Origin: Embleya scabrispora
GTDB taxonomy: Bacteria > Actinomycetota > Actinomycetes > Streptomycetales > Streptomycetaceae
Direction: 5' to 3'
Length of the DNA: 64,000 bases
NCBI RefSeq assembly: GCF_002024165.1
Contig: NZ_MWQN01000001.1
Span: 6,696,001 to 6,760,000, forward strand
A program made the translations under genes and the position numbers. Positions 8,219-17,020 of the stretch are shown piece after piece. The first letter of the stretch is position 1, and each line of letters begins with the position of its first letter. The notes below the pieces were generated by a model that saw only the letters and a program-made list of their open reading frames with translations, was not told where the DNA came from and searched no databases.

Positions 8219-9043
8219 ATGCCGAAGTCCGCCGCGGAACTGCGCGCGCATCTGGAGATCTTCTACGACGCGGTGCCCCGCCGGTTCACCCGCACCGAGG
8301 CGATCGGCGCGCTGACGCTGTTCGTCCGGGAGGGCGAGGGGTGGCCCTACTATGCCCGACCCACGCTCGGCGCCCTCGCCGAGCCCACCGTCGCGGACGT
8401 GCGCGCGGTGCGGGCGCGGCAGAGAGAGTTGAAAGTGCCCGAGACGTTCGAATGGGTCCACGAGACCACCCCCGCACTGCGGGCGGCCGCGATCGAGGCC
8501 GAACTGCATGTCCACGAGCACCCGCTGATGGTGCTCGACCCGGACGAACATCCGCCCGCCCGCCCGGGTCTGCCGGACCTGGTGACGCTGCGGCAGATCC
8601 GCGCGGACGCCACCGACCTCGCGATCGTGCACAGCGTCGCGGCGGTCGGTTTCGCCAACCCCGGCACCGCGCCCGGCTCCGACGGGCCCGCCGAGCGGGA
8701 CACCATCGCACTCGGCCAGGACCCGGGCCTGCTGTCCTACCTCAACGAGCGGTTGCGCAGCGGCGAGACGGTGATGTTCGCGGCGTACAGCCCGGCCGGA
8801 CCACTGTGCGTGGGCAGCTACCAGCACCTGCACGACACGACCGAGATCGTCGGCGTGGCCACCCTCCCGGCGGCCCGGCGCAGCGGCCTCGCGGCGGCGG
8901 TGACGTGGGAGTTGGCCCGGCACGCGCTGGACAGCGGGAGCGAGACGGTGTTCCTGAGCGCGGGGGACGAGGATGTCGCGCGGGTATACGATCGGATCGG
9001 CTTCCGGTCGGTGGGCACGGCGCTGATCGCGGAGGCGCCGTGA
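8219..9043 (+). CDS. GNAT-family acetyltransferase
   Basis: A 274-residue protein from ATG at 8219, five bases after the MarR stop, so probably translated from the same message. The C-terminal half has the GNAT acetyl-CoA-binding layout: EIVGVATLPAARRSGLAAAVT, where RRSGLA is the pyrophosphate-binding loop, then VFLSAGDEDVARVYDRIGF, the strand-helix that closes the fold. The N-terminal half is a longer actinobacterial extension without a clear motif. The acceptor substrate is unknown. Its stop overlaps the GTG of mug by four bases. Confidence 0.85.
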   Translation: MPKSAAELRAHLEIFYDAVPRRFTRTEAIGALTLFVREGEGWPYYARPTLGALAEPTVADVRAVRARQRELKVPETFEWVHETTPALRAAAIEAELHVHEHPLMVLDPDEHPPARPGLPDLVTLRQIRADATDLAIVHSVAAVGFANPGTAPGSDGPAERDTIALGQDPGLLSYLNERLRSGETVMFAAYSPAGPLCVGSYQHLHDTTEIVGVATLPAARRSGLAAAVTWELARHALDSGSETVFLSAGDEDVARVYDRIGFRSVGTALIAEAP

Positions 9044-9732
9044 GCCGGAGGGACGAGGCGGAAGCGGACCGGGCGCGGGCGGCCGAGGCCGACGCGGGCA
9101 AGGCGGAGGCGGGCAGGGCCGGCGCGAAGACCGATGCCGCCGCGTCGATCGTGCTGCCGATCCCGCCCGGACGCAATCCCACCGCCGACGAGTTGGCCGC
9201 CGCGCACGGTCGGAGCATCCCGGATGTGATCGCGCCGAACCTGCGGGTGTTGTTCTGCGGCATCAACCCCGGGCTTTGGTCGGGCGCCACCGGGCGGCAC
9301 TTCGCCCGTCCCGGCAACCGGTTCTGGCCGGCCCTGTACGCCTCGGGCTTCACGCCGCGCCTGATCGAGCCCGCCGCGCAGCGCGAGTTGACCACGCTCG
9401 GCCTCGGCATCACCAACGTGGTGGCCCGAACCACCGCGCGCGCCGACGAGTTGACGAAGGAGGAGTATCGGGCCGGTGGCCTGGCGCTCACCGCCAAGGT
9501 ACGCCGGTACCGACCGGCCTGGTTGGCGGTCCTCGGCATCGGCGCATACCGAACCGGCTTCGGCCGCCCCAAGGCGGTGGTCGGCCGCCAACCGGAGACG
9601 ATCGACGACACCGGAATCTGGGTACTCCCCAACCCCAGCGGCCTGAACGCCCACTGGACGGCCGCAGCCCTGGCCGAGGCCTTCACCCACCTCCGCACCA
9701 CCGCCTACCCACCACCGGGCACGACCGAGTAG
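9040..9732 (+). CDS. mug: G/U mismatch-specific uracil-DNA glycosylase (Mug/TDG type)
   Basis: A 230-residue protein starting with GTG in a 4-base GTGA overlap with the preceding acetyltransferase. The family 2 uracil-DNA glycosylase motifs are clear: VLFCGINPGLWSGATG (motif 1, with the catalytic Asn of GINPG), HFARPGNRFWPAL, and VLPNPSGLNAHW (motif 2, DNA-intercalating loop). It removes uracil or ethenocytosine from mismatches in base excision repair. The first 45 residues are an Ala/Glu/Lys-rich extension not found in E. coli Mug and probably disordered. Coupling to a MarR gene and an acetyltransferase is unexplained. Confidence 0.93.
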   Translation: MSRRDEAEADRARAAEADAGKAEAGRAGAKTDAAASIVLPIPPGRNPTADELAAAHGRSIPDVIAPNLRVLFCGINPGLWSGATGRHFARPGNRFWPALYASGFTPRLIEPAAQRELTTLGLGITNVVARTTARADELTKEEYRAGGLALTAKVRRYRPAWLAVLGIGAYRTGFGRPKAVVGRQPETIDDTGIWVLPNPSGLNAHWTAAALAEAFTHLRTTAYPPPGTTE

Positions 9733-9768
9733 AACGCGGCGTGGGTCGGGTGCGGGCATGCGTCGGCC

Positions 9769-9892
9769 GGGCGGCACAGGCGACACGAGCCGCTGCCCGG
9801 CCGAAGCGCAAGGCGCCGGGGTCGGTCCGCGCGTTGGCCGGGCGGCACAGCAACACGAGCCGCTGCCCGAAGCGCAAGGCGCCAGGGTCGGC
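9769..9892. repeat. two imperfect copies of a 71-bp repeat downstream of mug
   Basis: The sequence beginning GGGCGGCACAG occurs at 9769 and again at 9840, each followed by CACGAGCCGCTGCCC, GAAGCGCAAGGCGCC and GGGTCGG; the second copy is four bases shorter. No convincing gene covers 9733-10486; frames open across it are low-complexity Arg/Pro/Gly. Confidence 0.6.
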
Positions 9893-10058
9893 CCGCCGTC
9901 CGGCGCCGTGGCCCGGACAACCGAGCGCTGTGTGGAACACGAGGGCGGCGCCAGGCGCGGCGTGGGTCGGTCGCGGGAGCTTCGACCGGGCGCGGGAATC
10001 CGCGGGCGAGGCGCGCGTATGCAGCCGCCACGCGGCGCCTGAGCCGTGCGCACGGCCC

Positions 10059-10299
10059 GACCCGAGAGCCCGGTCCGGGTCGAGCGCCCGCCGGTCGACC
10101 GGGGCATGGAGCCGGCGTGCGGCGTCCGACCCGAGAGCCCGGTCCGGGTCGAGCGCCCGCCGGTCGACCGGGGCATGGAGCCGGCGTGCGGCGTCCGACC
10201 CGAGAGCCCGGTCCGGGTCGAGCGCCCGCCGGTCGACCGGGGCATGGAGCCGGTGTGCGGCGTCCGACCCGAGAGTCCGGTCCGGGTCGAGCGCCCGCC
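10059..10299. repeat. 69-bp tandem repeat, 3.5 units
   Basis: GACCCGAGAGCCCGGTCCGG restarts at 10059, 10128, 10197 and 10266, exactly 69 bases apart. The first three units are nearly identical and the last is partial. The unit is 23 codons, so several frames stay open on both strands; the + frame reads a repeat starting PESPVRVERPPVDRGMEPAC. No start with a ribosome binding site or flanking domain supports translation, so this is treated as a minisatellite. Confidence 0.85.
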
Positions 10300-10486
10300 C
10301 CGGGCCGAGTCGGGTGCCCGGTCGGGGCGTCATGGTCCGACCCGCGCGCGGGGCCACACCGGGCCGCTCGCCGGGTGCGGCGGCGCTCGGCGCCGGCGAC
10401 CCGACCCGGGGGCGGGGCCGTCAATCGACCGAGTGGCATCACTCGGTTGGTGGTTACTTCGCGCCCCCTCGTGCGGTTGGATCGGC

Positions 10487-10675
10487 ATGAAGATCCTGCG
10501 GGCACCGTTCGGGCCGTGGCCCACCGAGACGTTCGAGACTCCCGTCTACGAGGCGCTGGTCGCCGAATGGCGCGACTCGGGCCGGGAGGTGCCCCGGCCG
10601 ACGGACCGACCGCAGGGCAGCCCGCCCCGGCACGCCCGCCCGCCCGGACCGGGCCCGCGCACGCGCCGCCCGTGA
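10487..10675 (+). CDS. small hypothetical protein (62 aa)
   Basis: An ATG at 10487 opens a 62-residue frame whose first 40 residues look like a real protein (MKILRAPFGPWPTETFETPV, then YEALVAEWRDSGREVPR, a probable amphipathic helix). The remainder is Pro/Arg-rich. No family is recognised and the upstream GGTTGGATCGGC is only a weak ribosome binding site. It lies between two repeat-rich, gene-poor stretches. It may be a small conserved actinobacterial protein or a chance frame. Confidence 0.4.
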   Translation: MKILRAPFGPWPTETFETPVYEALVAEWRDSGREVPRPTDRPQGSPPRHARPPGPGPRTRRP

Positions 10676-11324
10676 CCCGGCCACCCGGCACGGTCCGAGC
10701 CCGGGGCGGCCCGGTAGATGGAGCGACCGCGGGGGAGTCCGGCACCTGCCTCACGGGTGGGCCCGCGCACGCATCGGCCGTGAGCCGCCTTCGTGGCGCG
10801 ATCCGGTCCGGGGGTGCCCCGGCCGACGGACCTACCGTGGCGACGCGGCACGCCCGCCCGCGTCGAGGCCGCGCACCCGGCAGCCGGCTCCTCGATCCGG
10901 GCCCGGAGACGCCCCTGCCCGTCCCGACCCGAAGGCCGGGGTCGCCGATTCGTCCCCGCGCATCCGGCCCGGCCGCGACGCGATGTGCTTCTTGTCACGC
11001 GTCCTTCGACACGCCCGGCGAGGAAGGGATTTGCCGGCCGATCGGCGCGCCGGCCGACGCGCCATCCGCCGTAGATCCGGTCCGGTCCCCGCCGCGCACT
11101 CGCCGCCCCCGTGCCCGTTCCGCGCAGCCCGCGCAGGGCCGGTGGGCCCGGACGGCCGCCGGGAGCGCGGGTGTTCGGGGCGCTCGACGCGCGTCGCATT
11201 GCTCGCCGGCCGTACCATCCGGGCACGTCTCCGGCGAACCGTGACACGCCGGGAATCGGGACGCGACACAACACCTGGGGGTGCGACGACCACCCCGCCA
11301 CTACATATATGCTCTGCGACGCAG
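10676..11324. other. gene-poor stretch upstream of the riboswitch
   Basis: About 650 bases of very GC-rich sequence in which every open frame is low-complexity Arg/Pro/Gly and none has a believable start. The last 100 bases (from about 11225) become less GC-rich and probably hold the promoter of the riboswitch-nrdAB transcript. No hexamer pair could be chosen with confidence. Confidence 0.5.
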
Positions 11325-11475
11325 CTGGTTCGCCCGACCGAAGTTTCCGGGAAGGCGAGGCAAGAGGGAATCCGGTGCGAGGCCGGAACTGCCCCCGCAG
11401 CGGTGAGCGGGAACAAAAGTCGTCATAGAGCGCCGGACGCCGAAGGGCGTACGGGAAGCGACGGCCACTAGGCAC
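11325..11475 (+). promoter_or_regulatory. cobalamin (adenosylcobalamin) riboswitch
   Basis: The conserved core GGGAATCCGGTGCGAGGCCG (11366-11385) runs on into GAACTGCCCCCGCAGCGGTGA, the hallmark of cobalamin riboswitches. The 5' GAAGGCGAGGCAAGA and the 3' partner CGGGAAGCGACGGCCACTAGG fit the closing B12-box region. It lies 130 bases upstream of nrdA on the same strand. In Streptomyces coelicolor the class Ia nrdABS operon is known to be shut off by coenzyme B12 through such a riboswitch while the B12-dependent class II enzyme takes over; the same logic is inferred here. The outer boundaries are approximate. Confidence 0.93.
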
Positions 11476-11549
11476 TTCGCGGACCACCGAGCACACGCCG
11501 TGCCCGGCGGTGCCCCGGCATGCCCGCGAGTCCGAATACCTGCCGGCTG

Positions 11550-11569
11550 CCCACGCCTTCGGGCGTGGG
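11550..11569 (+). promoter_or_regulatory. UUCG-capped hairpin, probable riboswitch expression platform
   Basis: CCCACGCC-TTCG-GGCGTGGG is a perfect 8-bp stem with a UUCG tetraloop, located between the riboswitch core and the nrdA start at 11606. Its place fits the switching or terminator element of the leader, or a hairpin that masks ribosome access. No T-run follows. Confidence 0.6.
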
Positions 11570-11605
11570 GTCACCTGTACGTACGAGCTCGCGAGGAGAG
11601 AGCAC

Positions 11606-13957
11606 GTGACCGTTGTGGACAGCGTGGGCGCGACCCGGATGCGGGTCGACGAGAGCCCCGAGGACCGCCTTGCCACCCTGGTGCGCACCCAGGCGCGCGA
11701 TCTGCCGGAGGTCGATCCGGATCGGGTCGTCCGCCGGGTCGTCGCGGGTCTGAACGAGGGCGCGGACCGCGGCGCGGCGGCCGACCTGGCCGTGCGCACC
11801 GCCGCCGAGCTGATCGCCGAGGAGCCCGCCTACTCGCGGCTCGCCGCGCGCCTGCTGGCCGGCCGGATCGCCGACGAGGCCGCCGAGGCAGGCGTCGCCT
11901 CCTTCAGCGCCGGCATCGCGCTCGGTCACCGCGAGGGCGTCATCGGCGCGGAGACCGCGGCGTTCGTCGCCGCGCACGCCGCCGAGCTGGACGCCGCCGT
12001 CGACGCCGACGGCGACCGCCGCTTCGAGTACTTCGGCCTGCGCACCGTCTACGACCGCTACCTGCTGCGCCACCCCGTCTCGCGCAAGGTGGTCGAGACC
12101 CCGCAGCACTTCCTGCTGCGCGTGGCGTGCGGCCTGTCCAAGGAGCCCGGCGAGGCCATCGGCTTCTACCGGCTGATGTCCTCGCTGGCCTACCTGCCCA
12201 GCTCCCCGACGTTGTTCAACTCCGGCACCGTGCACACCCAGATGTCCTCGTGCTACCTGCTCGACTCGCCCAAGGACGAGCTGGAGTCGATCTACGACAT
12301 GTACGGGCGGATCGCCCGGCTGTCGAAGTTCGCCGGCGGCATCGGCGTGGCCTGGTCGCGGGTGCGCTCGCGCGGCTCGCTGATCCGGGGCACCAACGGG
12401 CACTCCAACGGCATCGTGCCGTGGCTGAAGACCCTCGACTCGTCGGTGGCGGCGGTCAACCAGGGCGGCCGGCGCAAGGGCGCGGCCTGCGTGTACCTGG
12501 AGACCTGGCACCCCGACATCCTGGAGTTCCTCGAACTGCGCGAGAACACCGGCGAGGACGCGCGTCGCGCGCACAACCTCAACCTGGCCAACTGGGTGCC
12601 GGACCTGTTCATGCGGCGCGTCGAGGAGGACGGCGTCTGGTCGCTGTTCGACCCGAACGAGCTGCCGGAGCTGCCCGACCTGTGGGGCGCCGAGTTCGAC
12701 AAGGTGTACGAAGCCGCCGAGCGCGACGGCCGGTTCGTCCGGCAGATGCCCGCCCGCGACCTGTACGCCCGGATGATGCGCACCCTCGCGCAGACCGGCA
12801 ACGGCTGGATGACCTTCAAGGACGCCGCCAACCGGACCTGCAACCAGGCCGCCGAGCCGGGCAACGTGGTGCACCTGTCCAACCTGTGCACCGAGATCCT
12901 GGAGGTCACCAGCGACGGCGAGACCGCCGTATGCAACCTCGGCTCGGTCAACCTCGGCGCGCACGTGGTCCCCGGCGAGGGCATGGACTGGGACAAGCTG
13001 CGCGCCACGGTGCGCACCGCGGTGATCTTCCTCGACCGCGTGATCGACATCAACTACTACCCGACCGACCAGGCCGCCGCGTCCAACCCGCGCTGGCGCC
13101 CGGTGGGCCTGGGACTGATGGGCCTGCAGGACGTGTTCTTCACGCTCGGCCTGCCGTTCGACTCGGCCGAGGCACGCGAGTTGTCCACGCTCATCTCCGA
13201 GGAGATCTACCTCACCGCGCTGGAGACCTCCTCGGCGCTCGCCGAGGTACACGGCCCGCACCCGGCCTACGCCCAGACGCACGCGGCGCGCGGCCGGCTC
13301 CAGCCGGACCTGTGGGAGGGCGTGTACCCGACGCAGACCAAGCGCTGGGACGCGCTGCGCACCCGCGTGGCCGAGCACGGGCTGCGCAACTCGCTGCTCG
13401 TGGCGATCGCGCCGACCGCGACCATCGCCTCCATCGCGGGCGCCTACGAGTGCATCGAGCCGCAGGTGTCCAACCTGTTCAAGCGCGAGACGCTGTCCGG
13501 CGAGTTCCTGCAGATCAACGGCTACCTGGTGCGCGAGCTCAAGGCCCGCGGCCTGTGGACCCCCGAGGTGCGCGACCGGATCAAGCGCGCCGAGGGCTCG
13601 GTCCAGGGCATCGCCGAACTGCCGGAAGACGTACGGGAGTTGTACCGCACCGCGTGGGAGCTGCCGCAGCGCGCGCTGATCGACCTGGCGGCGGCCCGCT
13701 CGCCGTACATCGACCAGTCGCAGTCGCTGAACCTGTTCATGGCCGACCCGACCATCGGCAAGCTGTCCTCGATGTACCGCTACGCGTGGTCCACCGGTCT
13801 CAAGACCACGTACTACCTGCGCTCGCGCCCCGCGACGCGCATCCAGCAGGCGACCGTGCCCGCGCAGGCGTCCGCCGCGCCGGTCGAGGAGATCTCGGAC
13901 CTCGAGGTCATCGCCTGCTCGCTGGAGAACCCCGAAGCATGTGAGGCGTGCACGTGA
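11606..13957 (+). CDS. nrdA: class Ia ribonucleotide reductase, large (alpha) subunit
   Basis: A 783-residue catalytic subunit that reduces ribonucleoside diphosphates to deoxy forms. An N-terminal ATP-cone-like region (about 15-105) precedes the ten-stranded barrel. MSSCYLLD holds one redox cysteine. NLCTE at 426-430 is the active-site N-x-C-x-E, with Cys428 as thiyl radical and Glu430 as general base, and AVCNLGSVNLG follows. The C-terminal CEAC (Cys779/Cys782) is the shuttle pair re-reduced by thioredoxin. Start GTG at 11606 follows GAGGAGAG; an upstream open frame reads into the riboswitch leader. It overlaps nrdB by four bases. Expression should fall when B12 is plentiful. Confidence 0.96.
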   Translation: MTVVDSVGATRMRVDESPEDRLATLVRTQARDLPEVDPDRVVRRVVAGLNEGADRGAAADLAVRTAAELIAEEPAYSRLAARLLAGRIADEAAEAGVASFSAGIALGHREGVIGAETAAFVAAHAAELDAAVDADGDRRFEYFGLRTVYDRYLLRHPVSRKVVETPQHFLLRVACGLSKEPGEAIGFYRLMSSLAYLPSSPTLFNSGTVHTQMSSCYLLDSPKDELESIYDMYGRIARLSKFAGGIGVAWSRVRSRGSLIRGTNGHSNGIVPWLKTLDSSVAAVNQGGRRKGAACVYLETWHPDILEFLELRENTGEDARRAHNLNLANWVPDLFMRRVEEDGVWSLFDPNELPELPDLWGAEFDKVYEAAERDGRFVRQMPARDLYARMMRTLAQTGNGWMTFKDAANRTCNQAAEPGNVVHLSNLCTEILEVTSDGETAVCNLGSVNLGAHVVPGEGMDWDKLRATVRTAVIFLDRVIDINYYPTDQAAASNPRWRPVGLGLMGLQDVFFTLGLPFDSAEARELSTLISEEIYLTALETSSALAEVHGPHPAYAQTHAARGRLQPDLWEGVYPTQTKRWDALRTRVAEHGLRNSLLVAIAPTATIASIAGAYECIEPQVSNLFKRETLSGEFLQINGYLVRELKARGLWTPEVRDRIKRAEGSVQGIAELPEDVRELYRTAWELPQRALIDLAAARSPYIDQSQSLNLFMADPTIGKLSSMYRYAWSTGLKTTYYLRSRPATRIQQATVPAQASAAPVEEISDLEVIACSLENPEACEACT

Positions 13958-14952
13958 GCCTGCTCGATCCCGGAATGAACCTCACGCTGCGCCCGATGCA
14001 GTACCCGGACTTCTACGAGAAGTACCGCGCGGCGATCCGCAACACGTGGACGGTCGAAGAGGTCGACCTGCACAGCGACCTCGCCGACCTGGACAAGCTC
14101 AGCCCGGCGGAGCGGCACCTCGTGCAGCGCCTGGTCGCGTTCTTCGCGACCGGCGACACGATCGTGGCGAACAACCTGGTGCTGAACCTGTACCGGCACA
14201 TCAACTCGCCCGAGGGCCGGCTGTACCTGTCGCGGCAGCTCTTCGAAGAGGCCGTCCATGTGCAGTTCTACCTGACGCTGCTCGACACCTACATGCCCGA
14301 CCACGAGGAGCGCGAGCAGGCGTTCGCCGCGGTCGAGCACATCCCGTCGATCCGGCGCAAGGCGGAGTTCTGCTTCCGCTGGATCGACTCGGCGATGGGC
14401 CTGGACCGGCTCGAATCGCGGGACGACCGGCGGCAGTTCCTGCTCAACCTGATCTGCTTCGCGGCGTGCATCGAAGGGCTGTTCTTCTACGGCGCCTTCG
14501 CCTACGTGTACTTCCTGCGCTCGCGCGGGCTGCTCAACGGCCTCGCCTCGGGCACCAACTGGGTCTTCCGCGACGAGTCCGCGCACATGGACTTCGCGTT
14601 CTCCGTGGTCGAGACGGTGCGGGCCGAGGAGCCCGACCTGTTCGACGACGAGCTCGCCGAGGACGTTCGGCGGATGCTGGCCGAGGCGGTGGACGCGGAG
14701 ACGGCGTTCGCCGAGGACCTGCTCCAGGGCGGGGTGTCCGGGATGACCGTCGCCGACATGCGCTCCTACCTGGAGCACGTGGCCGACCGGCGGCTCGCCC
14801 AGCTGGGCATGGCGCCGGTGTACGGCTCGGCGAACCCGTTCGGCTTCATGGAACTCCAGGACGTGCAGGAGTTGTCGAACTTCTTCGAGCGGCGGGTGTC
14901 CGCCTATCAGGTCGCGGTCACCGGATCGGTCTCCTTCGACGAGGACTTCTGA
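13954..14952 (+). CDS. nrdB: class Ia ribonucleotide reductase, small (beta) subunit
   Basis: A 332-residue diiron protein that generates the radical used by NrdA. Ligand sequences are present: FEEAVHVQFY gives Glu99, His102 and, four residues on, Tyr106, the spacing of E. coli Glu115-His118-Tyr122, so the radical tyrosine is kept. ACIEGLFFYGAFAY and FRDESAHMDF supply the second Glu and the ExxH pair. The C-terminus FFERRVSAYQVAVTGSVSF carries the tyrosine-containing tail that docks on NrdA. The GTG at 13954 forms a GTGA overlap with nrdA; GTG at 13948 is an alternative. Unlike the published S. coelicolor operon, no nrdS regulator follows. Confidence 0.95.
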   Translation: MSLLDPGMNLTLRPMQYPDFYEKYRAAIRNTWTVEEVDLHSDLADLDKLSPAERHLVQRLVAFFATGDTIVANNLVLNLYRHINSPEGRLYLSRQLFEEAVHVQFYLTLLDTYMPDHEEREQAFAAVEHIPSIRRKAEFCFRWIDSAMGLDRLESRDDRRQFLLNLICFAACIEGLFFYGAFAYVYFLRSRGLLNGLASGTNWVFRDESAHMDFAFSVVETVRAEEPDLFDDELAEDVRRMLAEAVDAETAFAEDLLQGGVSGMTVADMRSYLEHVADRRLAQLGMAPVYGSANPFGFMELQDVQELSNFFERRVSAYQVAVTGSVSFDEDF

Positions 14953-14978
14953 CCCGGGTCCGCGTGCCCGGGTACACC

Positions 14979-15019
14979 ACCGCCGTGCCGTCCCGATTCC
15001 GGGGCGGCACGGCGGTTTC
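14979..15019. terminator. strong terminator between nrdB and convergent XRE gene
   Basis: ACCGCCGTGCCG (14979-14990) pairs perfectly with CGGCACGGCGGT (15005-15016) around a 14-base loop, followed by TTTCG. It sits 27 bases after the nrdB stop and faces a convergent gene ending at 15061, so it probably serves both directions. Confidence 0.85.
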
Positions 15020-15060
15020 GCGCGTTTCGGGGCGGCCGGCCCGCTCGGCCCGCGCAGGGC

Positions 15061-15860
15061 TCACGCGCGCTCGGCGGCGCGGCGGCGCAGCGCGGTCGCG
15101 GTCGCCTCGTCGGCGGGCAGGAACGCCTCGAGGTGGAGTTCGGACACGGTGACGTCGGTCGCCGTCGCGAACGAGGTGATCGTGGTGAGCAGGCGCAACT
15201 CGACCCCGCTCGCCGTGTCGCACAACCGCAGCGGCACCGCGAAGCCGAGGTGGTCGGGGCCCGGTTCCGCGTTCGGGACGTAGCCGCGCAGCTCCTCGAT
15301 GAACGTGTCGAGCAGCGGATCGGGGCTGCGCAGCGCCCGGGCCCGCATGTTCTCCAGGATGTGATGGCCCCACGCGCCCAGGTTCTCCACCCGCGCCGCC
15401 ATGCCCGCGGATGCAGCATCAGCCGCAACATGTTCATCGGCTGCCCGAGCAGCTCCGGGGCCGCGCCGTCGGTGAGCACGTCGATCGCCGCGTTGGCCGC
15501 CACGATCTGCCCGTACGGCCGCAGCACCATCGCCGGATAGGGCAGATGGCCCTCGATCACCGCGCTCAGCGCCTCCTGGACCGGCCGCATCATCGGGGCG
15601 TCCCAATCGGACTCGGGGAACACCGGCGCGAAGCCGGCGGTGTGCAACAGCGCGTTGCGCTCGCGCAGGGACAGTTCGAGGGATTCGGCGAGCCGGATGA
15701 TCATGGTCCGGCCGGGCCGGGACCGACCGCTCTCGATGAAGCTCAGATGCCGCTGGGAGGTTTCCGCGCGGGCGGCGAGCTCCAGTTGGCTCAACCGCCG
15801 AGCGGTACGCCAGCGCCGCAGTTCGGCGGGGAATTCCGGGCCGTGGGTGATCGTGCTCAT
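15061..15860 (-). pseudogene. XRE regulator with MmyB-like ligand domain, single-base frameshift
   Basis: Residues 1-75 from ATG at 15860 form a clear XRE helix-turn-helix (RRWRTARRLSQLELAARAET, then SQRHLSFIESGRSRPGRTMI). A MmyB-like C-terminal domain follows (LPYPAMVLRPYGQIVAANAA, then PMNMLRLMLHP). At about 15404-15406 the frame breaks: the expected continuation GMAARVENLGAWGHHILENM is intact but in the next frame and runs to the stop at 15061. Restoring one C on the + strand (CCC to CCCC) rejoins the halves into about 266 residues, the usual family length. It is divergent from a quinone-reductase-like gene that such regulators often control. It is either a recent mutation or a sequencing error. 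Confidence 0.85.
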
Positions 15861-15893
15861 GGGGCAGTTCTAGGCAGGTGCGGGGACCCCGGG

Positions 15894-15913
15894 CAATTCC
15901 CTCGCGGGAATTG
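15894..15913. promoter_or_regulatory. 20-bp palindrome between the XRE gene and the divergent reductase gene
   Basis: CAATTCCCTCGCGGGAATTG has perfect 8-bp arms around TCGC. It is midway in the 146-base divergent intergenic space, so it is the probable operator of the XRE/MmyB-type regulator for both genes. The AT-rich arms stand out against the surrounding GC-rich DNA. Confidence 0.65.
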
Positions 15914-16006
15914 TCCTGTCGGGCGGGTCGCTCGGAGGATCGTCCCCACGGCCCGCCGAGCGGCGGGATCGTCGCACCGTCCACGCAACGCGGAAGAGGC
16001 ACCACC

Positions 16007-17020
16007 ATGAAGAGCTACCACCTGCGGCCGGGCGCGGGAATCGACGGACTCACCGTGCGGGAGCACGACGAGCCCGCGCCGGGTCCGGGTCGGGTCCTGG
16101 TCCGGGTCCGGGCCTCCTCGATCAGCCTGCGCGAACTGCTCGTCCTGGCCGGCAACTATCCGCTGCCCGTGTCGCCCGACATCGTCCCGGGCTGTGCCGG
16201 GGTCGGCGAGGTGGTCGCGGTCGGGCCCGGGGTGACCCGGGTGGCACCGGGGGACCGGGTCGCCGCCACCGTCTTCCCGGACTGGATCGACGGGCCGTTC
16301 GGCCTGGATCTCGCGGCCCAACTGGGCAGTTCGCGCGACGGCGTGTTCACCGAGTTCGCGCTCGCGGACGAGCGGGCGCTCGTGCACATCCCCGCGCACC
16401 TGTCCTTCGCCGAGGCCGCCACCCTCCCGCTGACAGCGGTGACGGCGTGGAACGCGCTGACCGGCGGCCGGGCGCCGATGCCGGGGGAGACCGTGCTCAC
16501 CCTCGGCACCGGGGGTGTGTCGTTGTTCGCGGTGCAGTTCGCCAAGCGGTCCGGCGCCCGGGTGATCGCCACCACGTCCGGCCCGGACAAGGCGGAGCAC
16601 CTGCGGGCGCTCGGGGCCGACGAGGTGGTCGACTACCGGCAGCACCCCCGATGGGGCGAGGAGGTGCGGCGGCGTACCGGCGGGCTCGGGGTGGACCGCG
16701 TCGTCGACGTCGTGGGGGACCTGTCCCAGTCGCTCGCGGCGACCGCGCTCGGCGGCGAGATCGCCTTCGTCGGGCACTGGTTGGGCTCGGACGCCCCGGG
16801 TCGCACGCCGTCCCCCGGCGACTTCTTCACGGCCGGCGCGGTGCTGCGTCCGCTCGCGGTGGGCAGCCGGGCGGCGTTCGAGACGATGAACCGCGCGCTG
16901 GACGTGTGGCAGGCGCGGCCGACGATCCACCGCGAGTTCGGCTTCGACGAGATCCCGCAAGCGCTGCGCCACCACGCCGAGGGCGGCTTCGTGGGCGCCG
17001 TGGTCGTGAACCACGGCTGA
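16007..17020 (+). CDS. zinc-independent MDR-family NAD(P)H oxidoreductase (quinone reductase-like)
   Basis: A 337-residue medium-chain dehydrogenase/reductase from ATG at 16007 (GGAAGAGG upstream). The GroES-like N-domain has RASSISLRELLVLAGNYPLP and IVPGCAGVGEVVAVGPGV. The Rossmann domain has VLTLGTGGVSLFAVQFAKRS followed by ADEVVDYR. No Cys/His catalytic zinc ligands are visible at the usual positions (RASSISLRELL lacks the Cys), consistent with the quinone oxidoreductase/enoyl reductase branch. Subfamily members are commonly divergent from MmyB-type XRE regulators and may act on aldehydes or quinones; the substrate is unknown. Confidence 0.88.
   Translation: MKSYHLRPGAGIDGLTVREHDEPAPGPGRVLVRVRASSISLRELLVLAGNYPLPVSPDIVPGCAGVGEVVAVGPGVTRVAPGDRVAATVFPDWIDGPFGLDLAAQLGSSRDGVFTEFALADERALVHIPAHLSFAEAATLPLTAVTAWNALTGGRAPMPGETVLTLGTGGVSLFAVQFAKRSGARVIATTSGPDKAEHLRALGADEVVDYRQHPRWGEEVRRRTGGLGVDRVVDVVGDLSQSLAATALGGEIAFVGHWLGSDAPGRTPSPGDFFTAGAVLRPLAVGSRAAFETMNRALDVWQARPTIHREFGFDEIPQALRHHAEGGFVGAVVVNHG

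Noticed and set aside
8818-10245. Long minus-strand open frame with a 23-residue repeat
   Set aside because: It is antisense to mug and the GNAT gene over much of its length, and its repeat is simply the 69-bp tandem repeat read backward; composition is Arg/Thr/Gly low complexity.
9733-11324. Search for tRNA, origin or mobile-element ends in the gene-poor gap
   Set aside because: No cloverleaf, DnaA-box cluster, transposase fragment or terminal inverted repeat was seen; only tandem repeats and one small frame.
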